Below, piece by piece: positions 34,701 through 47,084 of a stretch of DNA of 64,000 nucleotides (positions within the stretch are counted from its first letter, which is position 1; each line of letters opens with the position of its first letter). The notes below the pieces were generated by a model. That model made no database searches and was not told where the DNA came from. It saw only the letters and a list, made by a program, of their open reading frames with translations. The translations under genes were made by a program, and so were the position numbers. Source of the stretch: Chrysoperla carnea. Lineage: Eukaryota > Arthropoda > Insecta > Neuroptera > Chrysopidae. The stretch spans positions 40,557,172-40,621,171 of the forward strand of contig NC_058339.1 in assembly GCF_905475395.1 (NCBI RefSeq). The letters run 5' to 3'.

Positions 34701-37700
34701 CTAATCCTATAATAAATTTTACTTAATCGAATGGATTTGTTAAACTCAAGTTATGTTACTATAAACGTGGGTGTTATCCGATAAGGGAATATTTACACAC
34801 TAAATTAATCGCATTTTCTTTTTGATTTGGTTTAAATTTTTTATACGATGTCCTTACATAAATGAAATATTTATCCATAAACTCAGGAAATTTCGTTAAT
34901 AAACATTGGGAAAAATCAATCTAAAAAAAATTTTTTAACTAAGCCCTAAAAAAAATTCATCATGTTTTTGTTCTGTAATTTATCATTGTTAGGATATATT
35001 TATGTATTTAAATATCAAAGTAAATTTTGAATGGTAGGTAGTACTCAGGAGAAAATTGAGAATTAATATGAAATGTTAAATAAAAAGTTTTATCGCATTT
35101 ACGAATAACATTAGTCAATAGATTTTATTTCAGAAATAAAAAAATAAATATTATTTTGAGCCACTTAATTTGTATGGCTTCTTATTGAGCATAAAAATTT
35201 TATCCCTTAAGTAAAACTTGTGTTAATTATCGTCAATTTAGATTTACCCCCAAAATTCGATCGATAAAATTGCGAATCCTTTGTTTCAGGGAATAGATTG
35301 TAACATCGTTGATTCCTATTGTGTATTTATTGGGTAAACAAATTCAATTAATGTTTAAAATTTTTATTATTGTGAAGTTTTTAAACTTGTTGAATTTGTC
35401 TAGCAAAAGTTGAGCGTGCGTCAAAGTGTAAGAAACAACTAAAACGAAATATAATTTGAGCCAGTTGAGTAATGGGATCGTTTTTCTTATCACTTGAATA
35501 TAAACGCAACACAATCTCGCACCATTCATTAAACTTACTAGGATGGCCACTGTACCAAATAGAAGACACGCTCATTTTTATCCTACCAATGACAAATCGA
35601 GTAATTCGTCGAAATCGTGTTTATATAATTGTGAAAATATTACCACATAAGCACACTTTAGATAAAATCGAATACTTCTTTTTAATATTTCCATTTCAAA
35701 TATTTTGATATTTTAATGTCGTTTTTTGTAAAATCAATTATAAATATTAATGATTAAAATTACTTTTATATAAATTTGAATATCATGTTATATAAATAAT
35801 ATTAATGTTAATAAAAATGTAATAAATTTTTTTCAAACAATGAAACAGGGCTTGGTTTGAAACAACATTTGCTTTATACATTTTTAGTTATATACATTTT
35901 TTTTATTTTAAAAAGAAATATCTCTATGAAGTCACAATTCAAATTATATGTATTTTAGGTCAGTGAAAAAAAAGTTTGAATGGCTGTGAAATTTTATCTC
36001 CGATGTATATACGAAGGTGGTCTTTTTTTGGTATTCATGTAAATTTTGAATACATATATAGAATGTTTTCTCCACTAGTGTATGTGCCATTAACTTATAT
36101 AGTGTGAATAATCTTATATAAATAAAAAAATAGATATAGTGTTAAAATTCTGTTATCAAAGTTCTTGTACATAGACGAACAACTACTATTGTTTGATAAA
36201 TAAAGTTATATTTATTTAAATTTTGTTCTTTATTTTAATGAATAATCCAAAGCAAGCCCAAATCCTGCAAATTTATGGAGGAGGCAATGTTAATTTTTGA
36301 ATAATTAATAATCTTTTAAATCGCATGCTCTTTTGTTTCTTGCTACGAAATATCGCCTTTCGTATAATATTTACATTCATTTATCAATTGGGCGCGATTT
36401 ATTTCTGAACTTTATGAACTTAGTAAATAGTAACAGCTACTTGCCCGCTTCGCGGGGTACTTTCATCCTTAAAAACAATAGCTACCGCGTTATAGCCTTT
36501 ACCTACCTTTCCCTCACTTATCCTCCCTTCAAAGCATTCGCAAAATAGACTATGCCAACAAATGCAAATCTACTACATGGCATTCTCCATGTCTATAACG
36601 ATAAACCGTTTGGATGGCCACGTTACGGTTCTATGTTATTAATTCCATGGTTTTTATATACGGATACTCAACTTTCAAATGACATATTGGGTTTATGCTG
36701 AATGCTTGCCATCGTCAAGATTTACGCCCAGCATAGCTGATCCATCAATCACCGGGAACCATCGGTATAGTTAATGACAAGCACCCAGCAGAAATCGAAT
36801 AATCATCAATCCCACTATTCACTTTCATGAAATATGCACTCAGTACTGTGCAGGAATTGTTATTGTTAGTAGCATTAGTGCCATAGACTTTATCGTACAC
36901 TAGCGCTCAATGCTATGTTTTAAATCGGCGCATGCGTACATTCATTTAGACGTAAATAACTGCATGATTAACAGTTTAATAATAAACAAAAAAAATTCAC
37001 AATAATCACGAGCTGACAGTTGATGATCTACCGACTTCTAGAAACTTTAAGGTAATCATCCTGCTTGTACATATGTGCTTAATATGAAAAGTTATATAAA
37101 TTCTTTTTCCTTATCAGTAGGTAATTATGACTAAAATCACGTGACCTAAAATAAAACGAATGTGAAGTTAGGCGAAATTGACGCACGGTTTATTGTTGTT
37201 TCTTTTTTAGACTGATTTAGACGTTCTCATTCAGTAAAGTTACATAAACAAAAATTTTAGCTTATTCGTTAATTTTTACACTCTTTAGTTTGTTTATGTA
37301 TTTTTTAAGGTCAATGATATTTAAATTTCAACTGAACACTGCATATGGATAGATAATACCTACAATTGCATTGTGATTTGTGTGGCGCGCAATGGGTGTA
37401 GACTGTAGACATTGATAAAACCATATATATACACCTTACATTAATAACAATACCGTTAAACGGGAAGCGCGAATTCAATAATTGTAATTTTTAATGCGAA
37501 AAATAAAATTCAAATTTAAAATTCTCAGAAGAAATAATATTCAAGACTTTAGAAGTAAAAAGTGTTCATTTTAATATAGTTCTCAGAGTTACAAAAATTA
37601 ATCAAACTTTTGAAAAATATGTAGACTTTTTGAATAATCATACTTAGTTTAATATTTATTTGTAAAATATTTTAAAAATTAAAAAAGTTATTAGTCATTG

Positions 37701-38904
37701 TATTTAAATACAATTTATTTCCAATAAAATTTAAATTCGGCAGTATCATCTCTGAACATATTTTAAATTACCCGCGAAATGTCATTGATTAATTAAATGT
37801 CTTTCTATGTTTATTGTATCGCCATTAGTTACTGTGGAAGTGTGGAATAATTTTATTTTATATTTTGAGCTTTAATAATAATATAAACAAATTGTTTTTT
37901 TATTTATTAGGAATTTGTTTTAATTAGATTGAAGTAATAACATATTAACGACCATGATATTGCGCCAAAGTGACAGAATTTTATCAGGTTCACGCATTTA
38001 ATCACATATTTAATGTACAAAATTGTGTAAATCAAGAGGATTGTGGTTTTCAGTTTATTCTCGTCAGAAAACTGGTAATAATATTAATTTTGATTAATAA
38101 TTTTCGTATATGCTATTTACTTGGGTTTAGATATATTTTGTCTTGTCTTGTGTTGTTAATTTCTTTTAAATCCATATAATTATATTTTTTACCTAAAACG
38201 CTTAACGATCGATATTGAAAGACACCGGCAACCATTTAGAAAATTAATATATTTTAAACACTAAAAATTTTTCAAGTAATTTTTCTATTAACATGTTTTG
38301 ATTAATCATTTTTTAATTAATTTTATTGGTGCTTTTTATTTTAATCTATTTTTTAATTTTTTTTTTGTATTAAGAATGTGGTTAACTTTCGTTAAAGTAT
38401 GTCTTGTTTCAATAATTATATTTATTGAATTATGTAAAAAACTTATTGTTATTAGTTTAAATATTATTGACTGGAATTTTTTACTTAAAACTTGTGTTAA
38501 AAATTTAGGAATTCTCTGTTTGCATCACCTGCTTTCATACTATTTGTTACCTTATCGGCTTTTAATAACTAAAATGTATTTGAGTCGAGGACATCAAAAA
38601 CTTGTGAGTATTTAAAAGTAATTTTTAAATACTTCAATTTCATCATCTCATCGAATACTTCATCCATTTCATTTTTCATTGCTTTTTTCCTGTTATGCCT
38701 TCTCATTTATTTTTAATGCCTAACACTGTAGCTGAAGCTTCAGAATGTATGTTTTAAGATACTAATAATTTTTAAACCACGTTCTTCTAGCTAACGTAGA
38801 GTATTCTTAAATGTAGCTGTTTTTGTAATAAGCAAATTGTAAAAAATACATTCTGAAGTTTGTAATCCCTGTTTTTACATAAGTTATTGAAAATTATGTT
38901 ATAG
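31767..38904. other. probable Gyc76C 3' UTR, spacer and undefined 5' part of loqs
   Basis: Very AT-rich. Many AATAAA-like hexamers occur, so the true Gyc76C polyadenylation site cannot be chosen. At 34098 and 34136 'acatttgaaattattgtata' is directly repeated. A repeat tract is listed at 36434-36665. Patches at 36900-37050, 37150-37250 and 37380-37480 are less AT-rich and could hold loqs promoter or 5' UTR exons, but no border is certain. Frames at 35344-35708, 37970-38179 and 38298-38615 show no domain. Confidence 0.45.
36434..36665. repeat. dispersed repeats: GC hairpin and a 60-bp block shared with 50.68 kb
   Basis: 'gcccgcttcgcgggg' at 36443 is a perfect short hairpin resembling the GC end of the element at 28150-28491. 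At about 36585-36650 the block 'ggatggccacgttacggttc' with its surroundings recurs inverted at 50684-50745. Confidence 0.5.
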
Positions 38905-38910
38905 ATTCAT

Positions 38911-39033
38911 ATGATGGAACAAAATTCAATGCCGCAGCATTCCAACCATCCGATGTTACCACGTCGACGACCCCCCCGCGTTAATCCACATGCTGCTGCT
39001 GATCGTCTTCCTCTAAACGAAGCTGCAAAAATT
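38911..39033 (+). CDS. loqs: loqs coding exon 1: N-terminus
   Basis: 41 codons, basic and proline-rich (PRRRPPRVNP), no domain. The exon opens at 38905 after 'gttatag', six bases before the ATG; donor 'att|gtatgt'. Confidence 0.8.
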
Positions 39034-42000
39034 GTATGTATAATGAATTTATTTCGTCGAAATAATACATTATTTTGTTTGTAATTATTATAGGAGATGG
39101 CATCCTTGCCAAGTAAAACGCCGGTATCCATTTTACAAGAATTATTAAGTCGCCGAGGTTTAACTCCGAAATATGAATTAGTCCAAATTGAAGGTGCTAT
39201 CCACGAACCCACTTTTCGGTATCGTGTAACTATGGAAAATTCTGTTGGTAATGAAATTATTATTCTTTTCTCGGAGTATTTGTATTGAACAGTAGTTAGA
39301 ATTTTTCACAAATTATTAATCAATATTTGAAAGATTTTATTTAATTTAGGACAAATTACAACAAGAGGTCTTGCCTTTTGACGTTAAATTTGATATATTG
39401 TAAAAATAGATGATTCTAAAGATAAAATGTACAAGTACTTGAACTTTTTTTTCAATATAAGACGTTCTGTACACTTGAAATAAAGAACCAAAACCGGACA
39501 ATCTTAAGTCGTTTTAAAAATGGCGCTCTCAAATATCTCGAAACTATCAGGTCTACCTCAAACATTATTTCTAGTATTTAAAAATTATGATATATTCATA
39601 ATTAAACAAGAGGTTCAATAACACTGATTAATCCCTAAACCGAAATCCATTTATTGGTTATCAAAACCTATCAAAAGTTATATGGTGTCTGATGTTGCTT
39701 TTGCCCAGGGGTGGTAAACCACCCCTTCAAAGGGGTGGGCAAATCTAAACAAAAAGTATCATTTAAATATATTTCGAAAAGTCAATACTTTCCGAGTTAT
39801 TGTCGATTGGAATTCGAAGTATTTAACGTTAAATAACTGAAAAATGTAGATTTTTAGAAAAAAGTATATCATACACTTTTTAAAATATTATAAAAAACCT
39901 TGAAAATACAAAAGTTTCAAGTCATTTGCACGAAAATTAACGGAGTTAAAATGAAAAAAAGATACTCGTACCTTTTTTTATGTTTTATTCAGAACAAAAA
40001 TTGAGATCCGATTTTTTTGTCAATCGGAGCTATGAGAAAGAACTTAAAGGTTTAAGCCTCTTTTATTGGAGTATAAGCCAAGTTTTAATGTAATTTAATT
40101 TTAATTGTTACATAATTTTCGAAGTATTAAGGGGGTAACATGTGAGCTCTAGTGATTTTTTTCACTTCAAACTGACGAGATGAAGCTTTCAACATATCTT
40201 TGCTGGAATTTGTCCTAAATTCGATGACGACTCTAGTCGACTATTAGATATATTTGACAACCTTGATGTTATTTACTTTTTAAGAACTATTACCCTAGGG
40301 GCTAGATGTGCGAGACATTTTTTTAAGCTAGTAAATTTTGAATAAAAAGGGGAATAATTTTTTCAATTTCTGTATTGAAACGTTTTATAGGGTATGACTT
40401 GGTTATTGAAAGGTAGATAATTATGTTTTTACTTCAAAATAATTGGAATCCGAAAAATTTTCATTTATGGTGGAGGCCCTTTGGCGAGTTTTATTTCAAA
40501 AAATAAACAACTTTTGTTATAAACATTTTTTCGTAAACATCATTGCTTACCAATGAGGGTGCAGATTCTATGTATGTATTATATGGGAATATCAGTTCTG
40601 TGTGACTATCTTGCTTTACTTATATGACGTAGAAAAACAGAAAAACAAACGATTCCGTAATCAACACTGTTTATACATGTTAATTGTTTCACTTGTTTAT
40701 AATACCTTTGAGTCCAAATTTCAACAATAATATATGGATTATACATTACTATTTTTATATAAAATTTTAGCTGTTGGTACTGGTCGTTCTAAAAAGGAGG
40801 CAAAACATGCTGCTGCTAAAGCTTTACTAGATCTAATTGTTGGATACACTAGTGATGGTGAAAATAATTCTGAAGGTCAAACAACTAATGGGAATGGTCA
40901 AGATGGGTAAGATTAAGAAATATTTGTCATTTTAAAATATTTTTAACAACAAAAACTTGAAACAGAAATCATGCAATTTTATCGACATATGAAGATAAAG
41001 TTGTTGGAAATCCTATCGGCTGGTTGCAAGAAATGTGTATGTCACGTCGTTGGCCACCGCCATTTTATGACATGGAAAGTGAGGAAGGATTACCTCATGA
41101 ACGCATGTTTACTATTGCTTGCCAAGTTTTCAAACATCGGGAAATAGGTACTGGAAAATCAAAGAAATTAGCTAAAAGACAAGCTGCACATAAAATGTGG
41201 CAAGCGTTACAAGATATGCCTTTGGAGGGTAATAATGTGCCACCGACTCTAATGGATGATGAAGAAGAGGTATAAATGTTTGTTTTATAATTTTTGCGTG
41301 GAAGCAAAAAAGTCAAGTGATTATAAAATAAGTGACTAATTTTACATCGATAACCAGTTTGTTATTATTTTACGTTATTCGTTAGAAATAAGTAAATGTT
41401 TTATGTAAAAATCATTTTTAGTCTTTTTCAAACATTAAATTCATAAAATTTCATGACGTGAACAAAAACAGAGCATGCGCATGATGCTTTCGTTGTTGAT
41501 TTCCTTTTGTGTTATGTTTACTGTTTTCTGTTAACTGATTCCCTTATGTATACTGATTTCTAAACTAACAGGAACAATTTATATTTTGAGGAGAATATTT
41601 TTCAAAAAGTCAGCAACCCATTTTAAAATGGAATGACTTTCTACAACGAATTAATTTTAATATTTGAACTTCAGATTCTTAAAGCGTAGACCTGCGAAAT
41701 TTTTTAAACCTATATTATTTTAAATTTGTTTTTGACAGATCTCAAACGAATTGGTTTTGTTTTACTTGTATTTAAGAATTTGGTCTTTCTTATTGTGAAG
41801 TTACATCTAAACGGCTAAATGGATTTCATTTATTGAGCTATCGGTATATTTATCTTGCTACGACAAGTGTCTCAGGATATGTTACGTTCCAACCTGGGGA
41901 CTGTATTATGTAAAAAAGTATGTGCTAAGATAAAAAATTACACATGTGCTAGGATAGTTTGTGTTAATCAATTTTAAGACACTTCAATAATTATCCTTTG

Positions 42001-43668
42001 TGGACAGAAAAAAACTAATTTAAAATAATATAGGTTCAAAAAATTTTCGCTAGTATACCGCAATTTTTAAGCGTCATAATAAAGTTCGATCCGTGAATGG
42101 GAAATCAATGGTTGATTTTATCGCATAAATAATACAAAAAATTTATCTTTTGCTCTTTCTGCAAGATATGACATCATACCTGCTCTTCTTGCAGAATATG
42201 TCGGTTTTCGATGCTTGAGATGATTTTCAATAGTTAAAAATATTACGAAAATGGTTGATCATTCCAGTCTATTCCAGATAGATCTTAATGTCTACCTCAA
42301 ATTGAAATAGAACGCAGCTTGATGAGGTGGCGTGGGACACTTTAATATAAACGGGGGTTTATGTATGGTGGATTCTGGAGAGTGACGTTGACGCAGTTTG
42401 TACGCTGTGGTTACAAAAAACTCATAAACCAACCTGCATTCCTCATTGATCTCCATCTACATAAAATCGTGTCACGCCACACAAATATGTGCTTCAATTT
42501 TCACTCATGCTAAATCATTATTTTTATGATATTATAATAAAATTAATTAATAAAAATAAATACAAATTATGGGAATTATATCGATAGGATCATTCGATAC
42601 TAAATTTTTGTGCAGTTATATAACTTATTTTGTAATCACCTAATTATGAATAATTTTCTAAGTAGCTTACATTTTTAAATTATCTACATGTTACAAAAAA
42701 TTGAATTGTAGTACGGTTTTTTTTGATTGTTTACTTTCAAAAAGATTTTACTATCTTTTCTCTATTCTGTTTTTATCAATATGCGTTTAAAGCCATTGAA
42801 GCCCATTTTTTTTTTTAAAGGGTAGTAAAAGCTTTTTGATTTTCGTAAGTTAATTAATTTTTCTCATTTTTTTATAGAGTAATCAAAAAATTGGAAAAAT
42901 GCTTAATCGTTATGCAGAGTTGAAAGATAGTAAAATCTCCACATTAACAACCCCACATAGCCATAAAGTTTCGCAATTCCACAAAAATTTAAAATTATCC
43001 ACTGGCAAAAAATTGTCGGAATTGCAGGTATGTAACTTTTACCTATCTATGACGAAACGAAGCAGAGTATTTTTATAATTTCTTTTTTTTCAATTTATTT
43101 TAACCTACTTGTGCGAACAAAGGTGGATAATATTAGCGTATATGTGTATATATGTGTGATTGATCGTGTGTGAAGGATTCTTAATTCTCTCGTAACGTTT
43201 GATTGTAGTATGTAGTTAATGCACCACAAAAAAGCCGAAATGGATATCCTTGGAAGATTCAATTACCGTGGTTAAAAATTATAATTTCGTATGCGCGTGT
43301 ATCGAAAAGCTAGTCAAAATTTGCATTGTAGATAGAAATTATTTGACTTGTAAACAAAATTTTTCCTTCTTTTATTTTATTTCATTCATAATTTTTCTTA
43401 ATTAATATTTTTTTTCTAGAATACTTGTTTGAATAATAAATCATTCAACTTCGTGCAGTTCCTACAAGAAATTGCGTCAGAACAACAATTCGAAGTAACC
43501 TACGTAGACATTGAAGAGAAATCAATTTCTGGTAAACATCAATGCCTCGTCCAATTATCTACATTACCAGTAGCTGTTTGCTATGGATCTGGTTCAACTT
43601 CAAAAGATGCACAGTCAAGTGCAGCACAAAATGCTCTCGAGTACTTAAAAATAATGACAAAAAAGTGA
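38911..43668 (+). CDS. loqs: loquacious, three-dsRBD Dicer partner, 6 coding exons
   Basis: Double-stranded-RNA-binding cofactor of Dicer; in insects it acts in pre-microRNA processing and, through isoforms, in siRNA production. Joined coding exons: 38911-39033, 39094-39247, 40771-40906, 40966-41269, 42878-43027, 43420-43668; all are GT-AG, the frame is unbroken, 1116 nt, 371 residues. dsRBD1 is about residues 47-115 ('KTPVSILQELLSRRGLTP', 'GRSKKEAKHAAAKALL'), dsRBD2 about 153-222 ('NPIGWLQEMCMSRRWPPP', 'GKSKKLAKRQAAHKMW'), dsRBD3 about 298-368 ('FEVTYVDIEEKSISGK', 'AQNALEYLKIMTKK'). The fly protein is about 465 residues and has a longer N-terminus, so this one is shorter. The start is the first of two adjacent ATGs just after an acceptor at 38904; an upstream coding exon cannot be excluded. 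Confidence 0.95.
39094..39247 (+). CDS. loqs: loqs coding exon 2: dsRBD1 first part
   Basis: 'KTPVSILQELLSRRGLTP' and 'ELVQIEGAIHEPTFRYRV', nearly invariant in Loqs proteins. Ends 'gttg|gtaatg' in phase 1; the frame that runs on past it is intronic. Confidence 0.93.
39248..40770. other. loqs coding intron 2 with unclassified repeat
   Basis: 1523-bp intron. 39700-39740 holds three interlocking copies of a GGGGTGG/CCACCCC motif able to form alternative hairpins. Flanking sequence (39480-40330) reads like a non-coding dispersed element. A partial TACCATGTATA-type copy is at 40499-40695. Confidence 0.7.
40499..40695 (+). mobile_element. TACCATGTATA-ended element, copy 4 (fragment)
   Basis: 'aaataaacaacttttgtt', 'acattttttcgtaaacatca' and 'taatcaacactg' occur in the same order as in 46579-47084. 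It is only the right-hand third of the element. Confidence 0.6.
40771..40906 (+). CDS. loqs: loqs coding exon 3: dsRBD1 end and linker
   Basis: 'VGTGRSKKEAKHAAAKALLD' is the second helix of dsRBD1, followed by a Gly/Asn-rich linker. Phase 1 in, phase 2 out at 'gg|gtaaga'. Confidence 0.93.
40966..41269 (+). CDS. loqs: loqs coding exon 4: dsRBD2
   Basis: 'VGNPIGWLQEMCMSRRWPPP' to 'KRQAAHKMWQALQDMP', a complete dsRBD2, then an acidic end 'DDEEE'. Reading past the donor adds only one residue before TAA, so a retained intron would yield a two-dsRBD protein. Confidence 0.95.
41270..42877. other. loqs coding intron 4
   Basis: 1608-bp phase-0 intron. A GC-richer tract at 42300-42480 repeats 'gtggcgtg'-like phrases in opposite orientations, perhaps an old repeat; nothing coding. 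Confidence 0.7.
42878..43027 (+). CDS. loqs: loqs coding exon 5: linker to dsRBD3
   Basis: 50 codons, 'STLTTPHSHKVSQFHKNLK' and 'GKKLSELQ', matching the fly linker before dsRBD3. Acceptor 'tttatag', donor 'cag|gtatgt'. Confidence 0.92.
43028..43419. other. loqs coding intron 5
   Basis: 392 bp, nothing recognised beyond a T-rich acceptor tract. Confidence 0.8.
43420..43668 (+). CDS. loqs: loqs coding exon 6: dsRBD3
   Basis: 82 codons plus TGA. 'EVTYVDIEEKSISGKHQCLV' and 'QNALEYLKIMTKK' at the C-terminus are the Dicer-binding third domain, almost as in flies. Confidence 0.96.
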   Translation, partial: NTCLNNKSFNFVQFLQEIASEQQFEVTYVDIEEKSISGKHQCLVQLSTLPVAVCYGSGSTSKDAQSSAAQNALEYLKIMTKK

Positions 43669-44994
43669 GGTAAAATTTTTAATAATTTTAAGTCAACAAA
43701 ACAAAAAAATATTAAAAATTAAAAATATCAAAAAAATACCTCATTTACGTCATCACACGAACACAAAAAACTCGAAATTTTTGGCTAAATAATACCAAAA
43801 AATACGAAAGCATTCGATTTATGTATATTTTTATTGTATATTTGATATCATCTTAAACTTTTTTTTTCCGTTTGTCCTCGTATTTCATTTGTTTTTCGAT
43901 TACTACAAGTGGAAAAATTCAAAATTTTAAGTCAAATATACTGTAAAAATACATCAAAATATATATTCAGTTGTATATTATATTAATCGATAATTGAGTA
44001 TTATGGTTCCTTGCGCGATATCAAAAAAACCAGTGCTTATACGTAAGTTTATTAATAATGCGCTATTAACCAAAATAGTAGAAAATATAATACCAAAACT
44101 AAATGGTTTACGTTTCTCTCATATATTCATATTTCAAAATATTATTGTTCATAAATATGAAATTGAAGCAAGTGCAACCTATTTACACATCACCATAATT
44201 TTATTAAAAAAATTATCTTTTTATTCAAATCAAGTTCACAATACATTTAATCATAATTACTTAAAAAAAAATCAAAATATTTTGGTATTAATTATTTTTA
44301 CTCTCTATAAAAGGTATACATTTTACACTTCAGGTAAATACTATAAATCATAAAATTAATTGACATGTCAATGTTTATTTCTCATTCATCTGATCGAAAT
44401 CGGCTTCAGTTTTTCACGTTATTTTACGTTCATGGCGACATTCCATATTTTCGATAACTGTTCATGGTAAAAAGTTACTTGTTCTATATTAATGAAAATT
44501 TCTATCATTTCATTTACATACTTATCAAATTTAATTTCATCATGAATTTAATTTTAGTAGTCGCGTTAGTTTTTGTTAATTTATGGGCCGATTTCAAAAA
44601 TAAAAGTAAATATTTGAAGTGTAATGATTTATCGATAAATATGTTGGTATTTAGCATGTTCTCTAATAAATTAGAAATCGGGTCAGTAAAATAATTTTAC
44701 CCAAAATTAATATGATGCTGTTTGACCCAACTTTGCATAATGGCGGATGCACAATTTATACAAGCTATACTTTGCATAGAATTAGTGGGATTTTCCATAA
44801 TTTATTTTCTTTTTGATTTACGAAGGCTTTTTCATTCTTGTCATTTGTTGACCTATTTCATTTTGTAGCTTAATTTATCTTGTTTTGCGAGGATTTAAAA
44901 AAAAAATATTTAAAATTATTGTATTATCAATTTCATTTCTTAGTTTTCGTTTTTTTAAATTAGTCACGTGTAGAGTTTATTAAATAATTAATAA
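43669..44994. other. loqs 3' flank, AT-rich
   Basis: Presumably 3' UTR then spacer. Frames at 43994-44353 and 44464-44694 are long for such AT-rich DNA but their products are Ile/Asn/Lys/Tyr-rich with no domain. Confidence 0.45.
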
Positions 44995-45960
44995 TATGCC
45001 ATTTAGCAATTTAATATACAAAATTTATTGATAATGCTTTAAATTTTAAATATTTACATTTCAAATTGAATGGTTTTTTGTGGTTTTCTTTCAAATCACT
45101 TGTTTGAAATTGAATGTATAGTTTTAATATTAAATGTTCGTATGAATTTTAATATTAAAAATTTCACTATATATTTCATTAAAAAAAAAACATTTAATTG
45201 AAATGGATTTTTAACTATAGGATAATATTGAAATTGTTTATAAATTTAAATTAATACTAATATTAAATGTCGTAAACTAAATTTACGGCAATCAATTTGT
45301 ATCTTAAAGTTCACATTAAAATTATTTATTGGGATTTGCTGTATTTCCTCAATTAATAATTTTTTTTGGGAATTTTGTCAATACTTAAGATTTGTGAAAA
45401 ATATTTATTTTCAAAAATGATTTTCACCAGATGGAAATTATATCAATTAAAAAACATAAATTGCTTAGTACTTTCAGATAGAAATGATTTTTGCTTTATT
45501 AAAAATGTATTTGTTATCATTTAGCAATTAATATACCAAATTTTTTTTAATAATTAATCATAAAAATTGAATTCATTTTTCATTTCAATGTAATTGATTT
45601 TTTGTTTTAAATTAAATTTTTTTTTCAATGTGTAGAATTTTAATATTAAATTTCAAATATTTATGATATTAAAATATTTTCTATACTTACCATAATAAAA
45701 ACCATTTAATTGAAATGAAGTCCTGATTCTAAATTGTTATTTAGAATAAATTAGAATTATAATTGGTAAAATTTAGAAATATTACACAATTTTTTTTTCA
45801 ACCATTTTCGAGGATCAATTTACATTTTAGTTAACTGAAAAATTATTTATTGAGTTTTGCTGTATTTCCTTAATGAATAATTTTTTAGAATTTTTTATGG
45901 CTTAAGATACATGTGGCTTATTTTCAAATATATTTTGGTTTTTACTAATTGTAAGTCTAA
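44995..45960. repeat. diverged tandem duplication, unit about 520 bp
   Basis: Two units follow each other. 'catttagca' with its surroundings starts at 45000 and again at 45518; 'ttatttattg...gctgtatttcc' starts near 45321 and again near 45842. Intermediate blocks ('catttaattgaaatg', 'ttttaatattaaat') keep the order. Non-coding, AT-rich. Confidence 0.7.
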
Positions 45961-46578
45961 TTTTTAGAAATTAAGATAAATTAATAAGTAATATATGAAT
46001 ATATAAATAGAATAATCATTTTTATTTAAAATATTTGTTGCTAAATGGTTAGAATTGCCTTTTTAGGAAAGAGGCATTATTTTAATGCAAAGTATAGAGG
46101 TTGTAACCTTTTTTTTTATTTATACTTTTTTTTTTTTCATATACTTCAATTATTAATTAGCATATGTATCAATAATAAAAACCTTCATAATTGTAGAATT
46201 ATTTATATTATTATTAATTATTAATTATTAAATTGTAAATAACAATTACTTCACTTAAATTACTGTACTCTAGCAAAAATTTTTAATTTTTTGCCTTTCA
46301 TTTAAATTTCAAAAATTTGTAGTTGTGAGTATATTGTTGTATTTAAAAACAAAACAAAAAAAAAACTTTTCTAATTACTCTGTTAATAAAAGGATTTAAT
46401 ATTGATGTATGTGGTAAGTTAAAAAATAAATGTCTTCAGTTGAAATTGTTTACTTATTTTATCCTGATTATAATTTTTTCCAGAGATTTTCAGTTCATCG
46501 TAAGATCAAAAGTTATTTGTGATTTCAATTTTTATATTGATCCTAAATCTAATTTTGAGTCCAAGCTAAAGGTTGTTA
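45961..46578. other. AT-rich DNA, no gene seen
   Basis: Homopolymer-rich; nothing recognised. Confidence 0.35.
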
Positions 46579-47084
46579 TACCATGTATATATGAAATATA
46601 CATATTATGTTAAGTTTAGTCCCAAGTTTGTAACGCTTAAAAATATTGATGCTACGAGGAAAATTTTGATATAGGTGTTCATACAATCATCTAATTTTCA
46701 TTTTCACTTGTCTGTCTGTCTGCCGTCTGTCATCACGATTACTCAAAAACGAAAAGAGATATCAAGCTGAAATTATTATAGCGTGCTGAGGACGTTAAAA
46801 GTGAGGTCAACTTCGTAAATGAGCAACGTAGGTCAATTGGGTCTTGGACCCGTAGTACCCATCTTGTACATCGTTAGAGATAGAACAAAAGTTTAAATGT
46901 GAAAAATGTTCCTTATAAAAAGTAAACAACTTTTGTTTGCAACATTTTTTCGTGAACATCACTGTTTACCCGTGAGTGCAAATTAAGCGCAAATTGTATA
47001 TGGGTAATTGTATATCAGTTATATATGTGTGGCATGTATGTATGTGTAATGTGACAGTGTAATCAACACAGTATATACATGGTA
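46579..47084 (+). mobile_element. TACCATGTATA-ended element, reference full copy
   Basis: About 505 bp from 'taccatgtatata' to 'tatatacatggta', which are inverted repeats of each other. Internal landmarks: 'gtctgtctgtctgc', 'gattactcaaaaacg', 'gtcaattgggtcttgg', 'gttagagatagaac', 'catcactgtttac'. No frame of note. Non-autonomous DNA element, family not identified. Confidence 0.75.

Noticed and set aside
38298..38615. 105-codon membrane-like frame before loqs, ending near a 'gtgagt' donor
   Set aside because: Its first codon is TTG, composition is low-complexity hydrophobic from AT-rich DNA, and no Loqs N-terminus is known to look like this.
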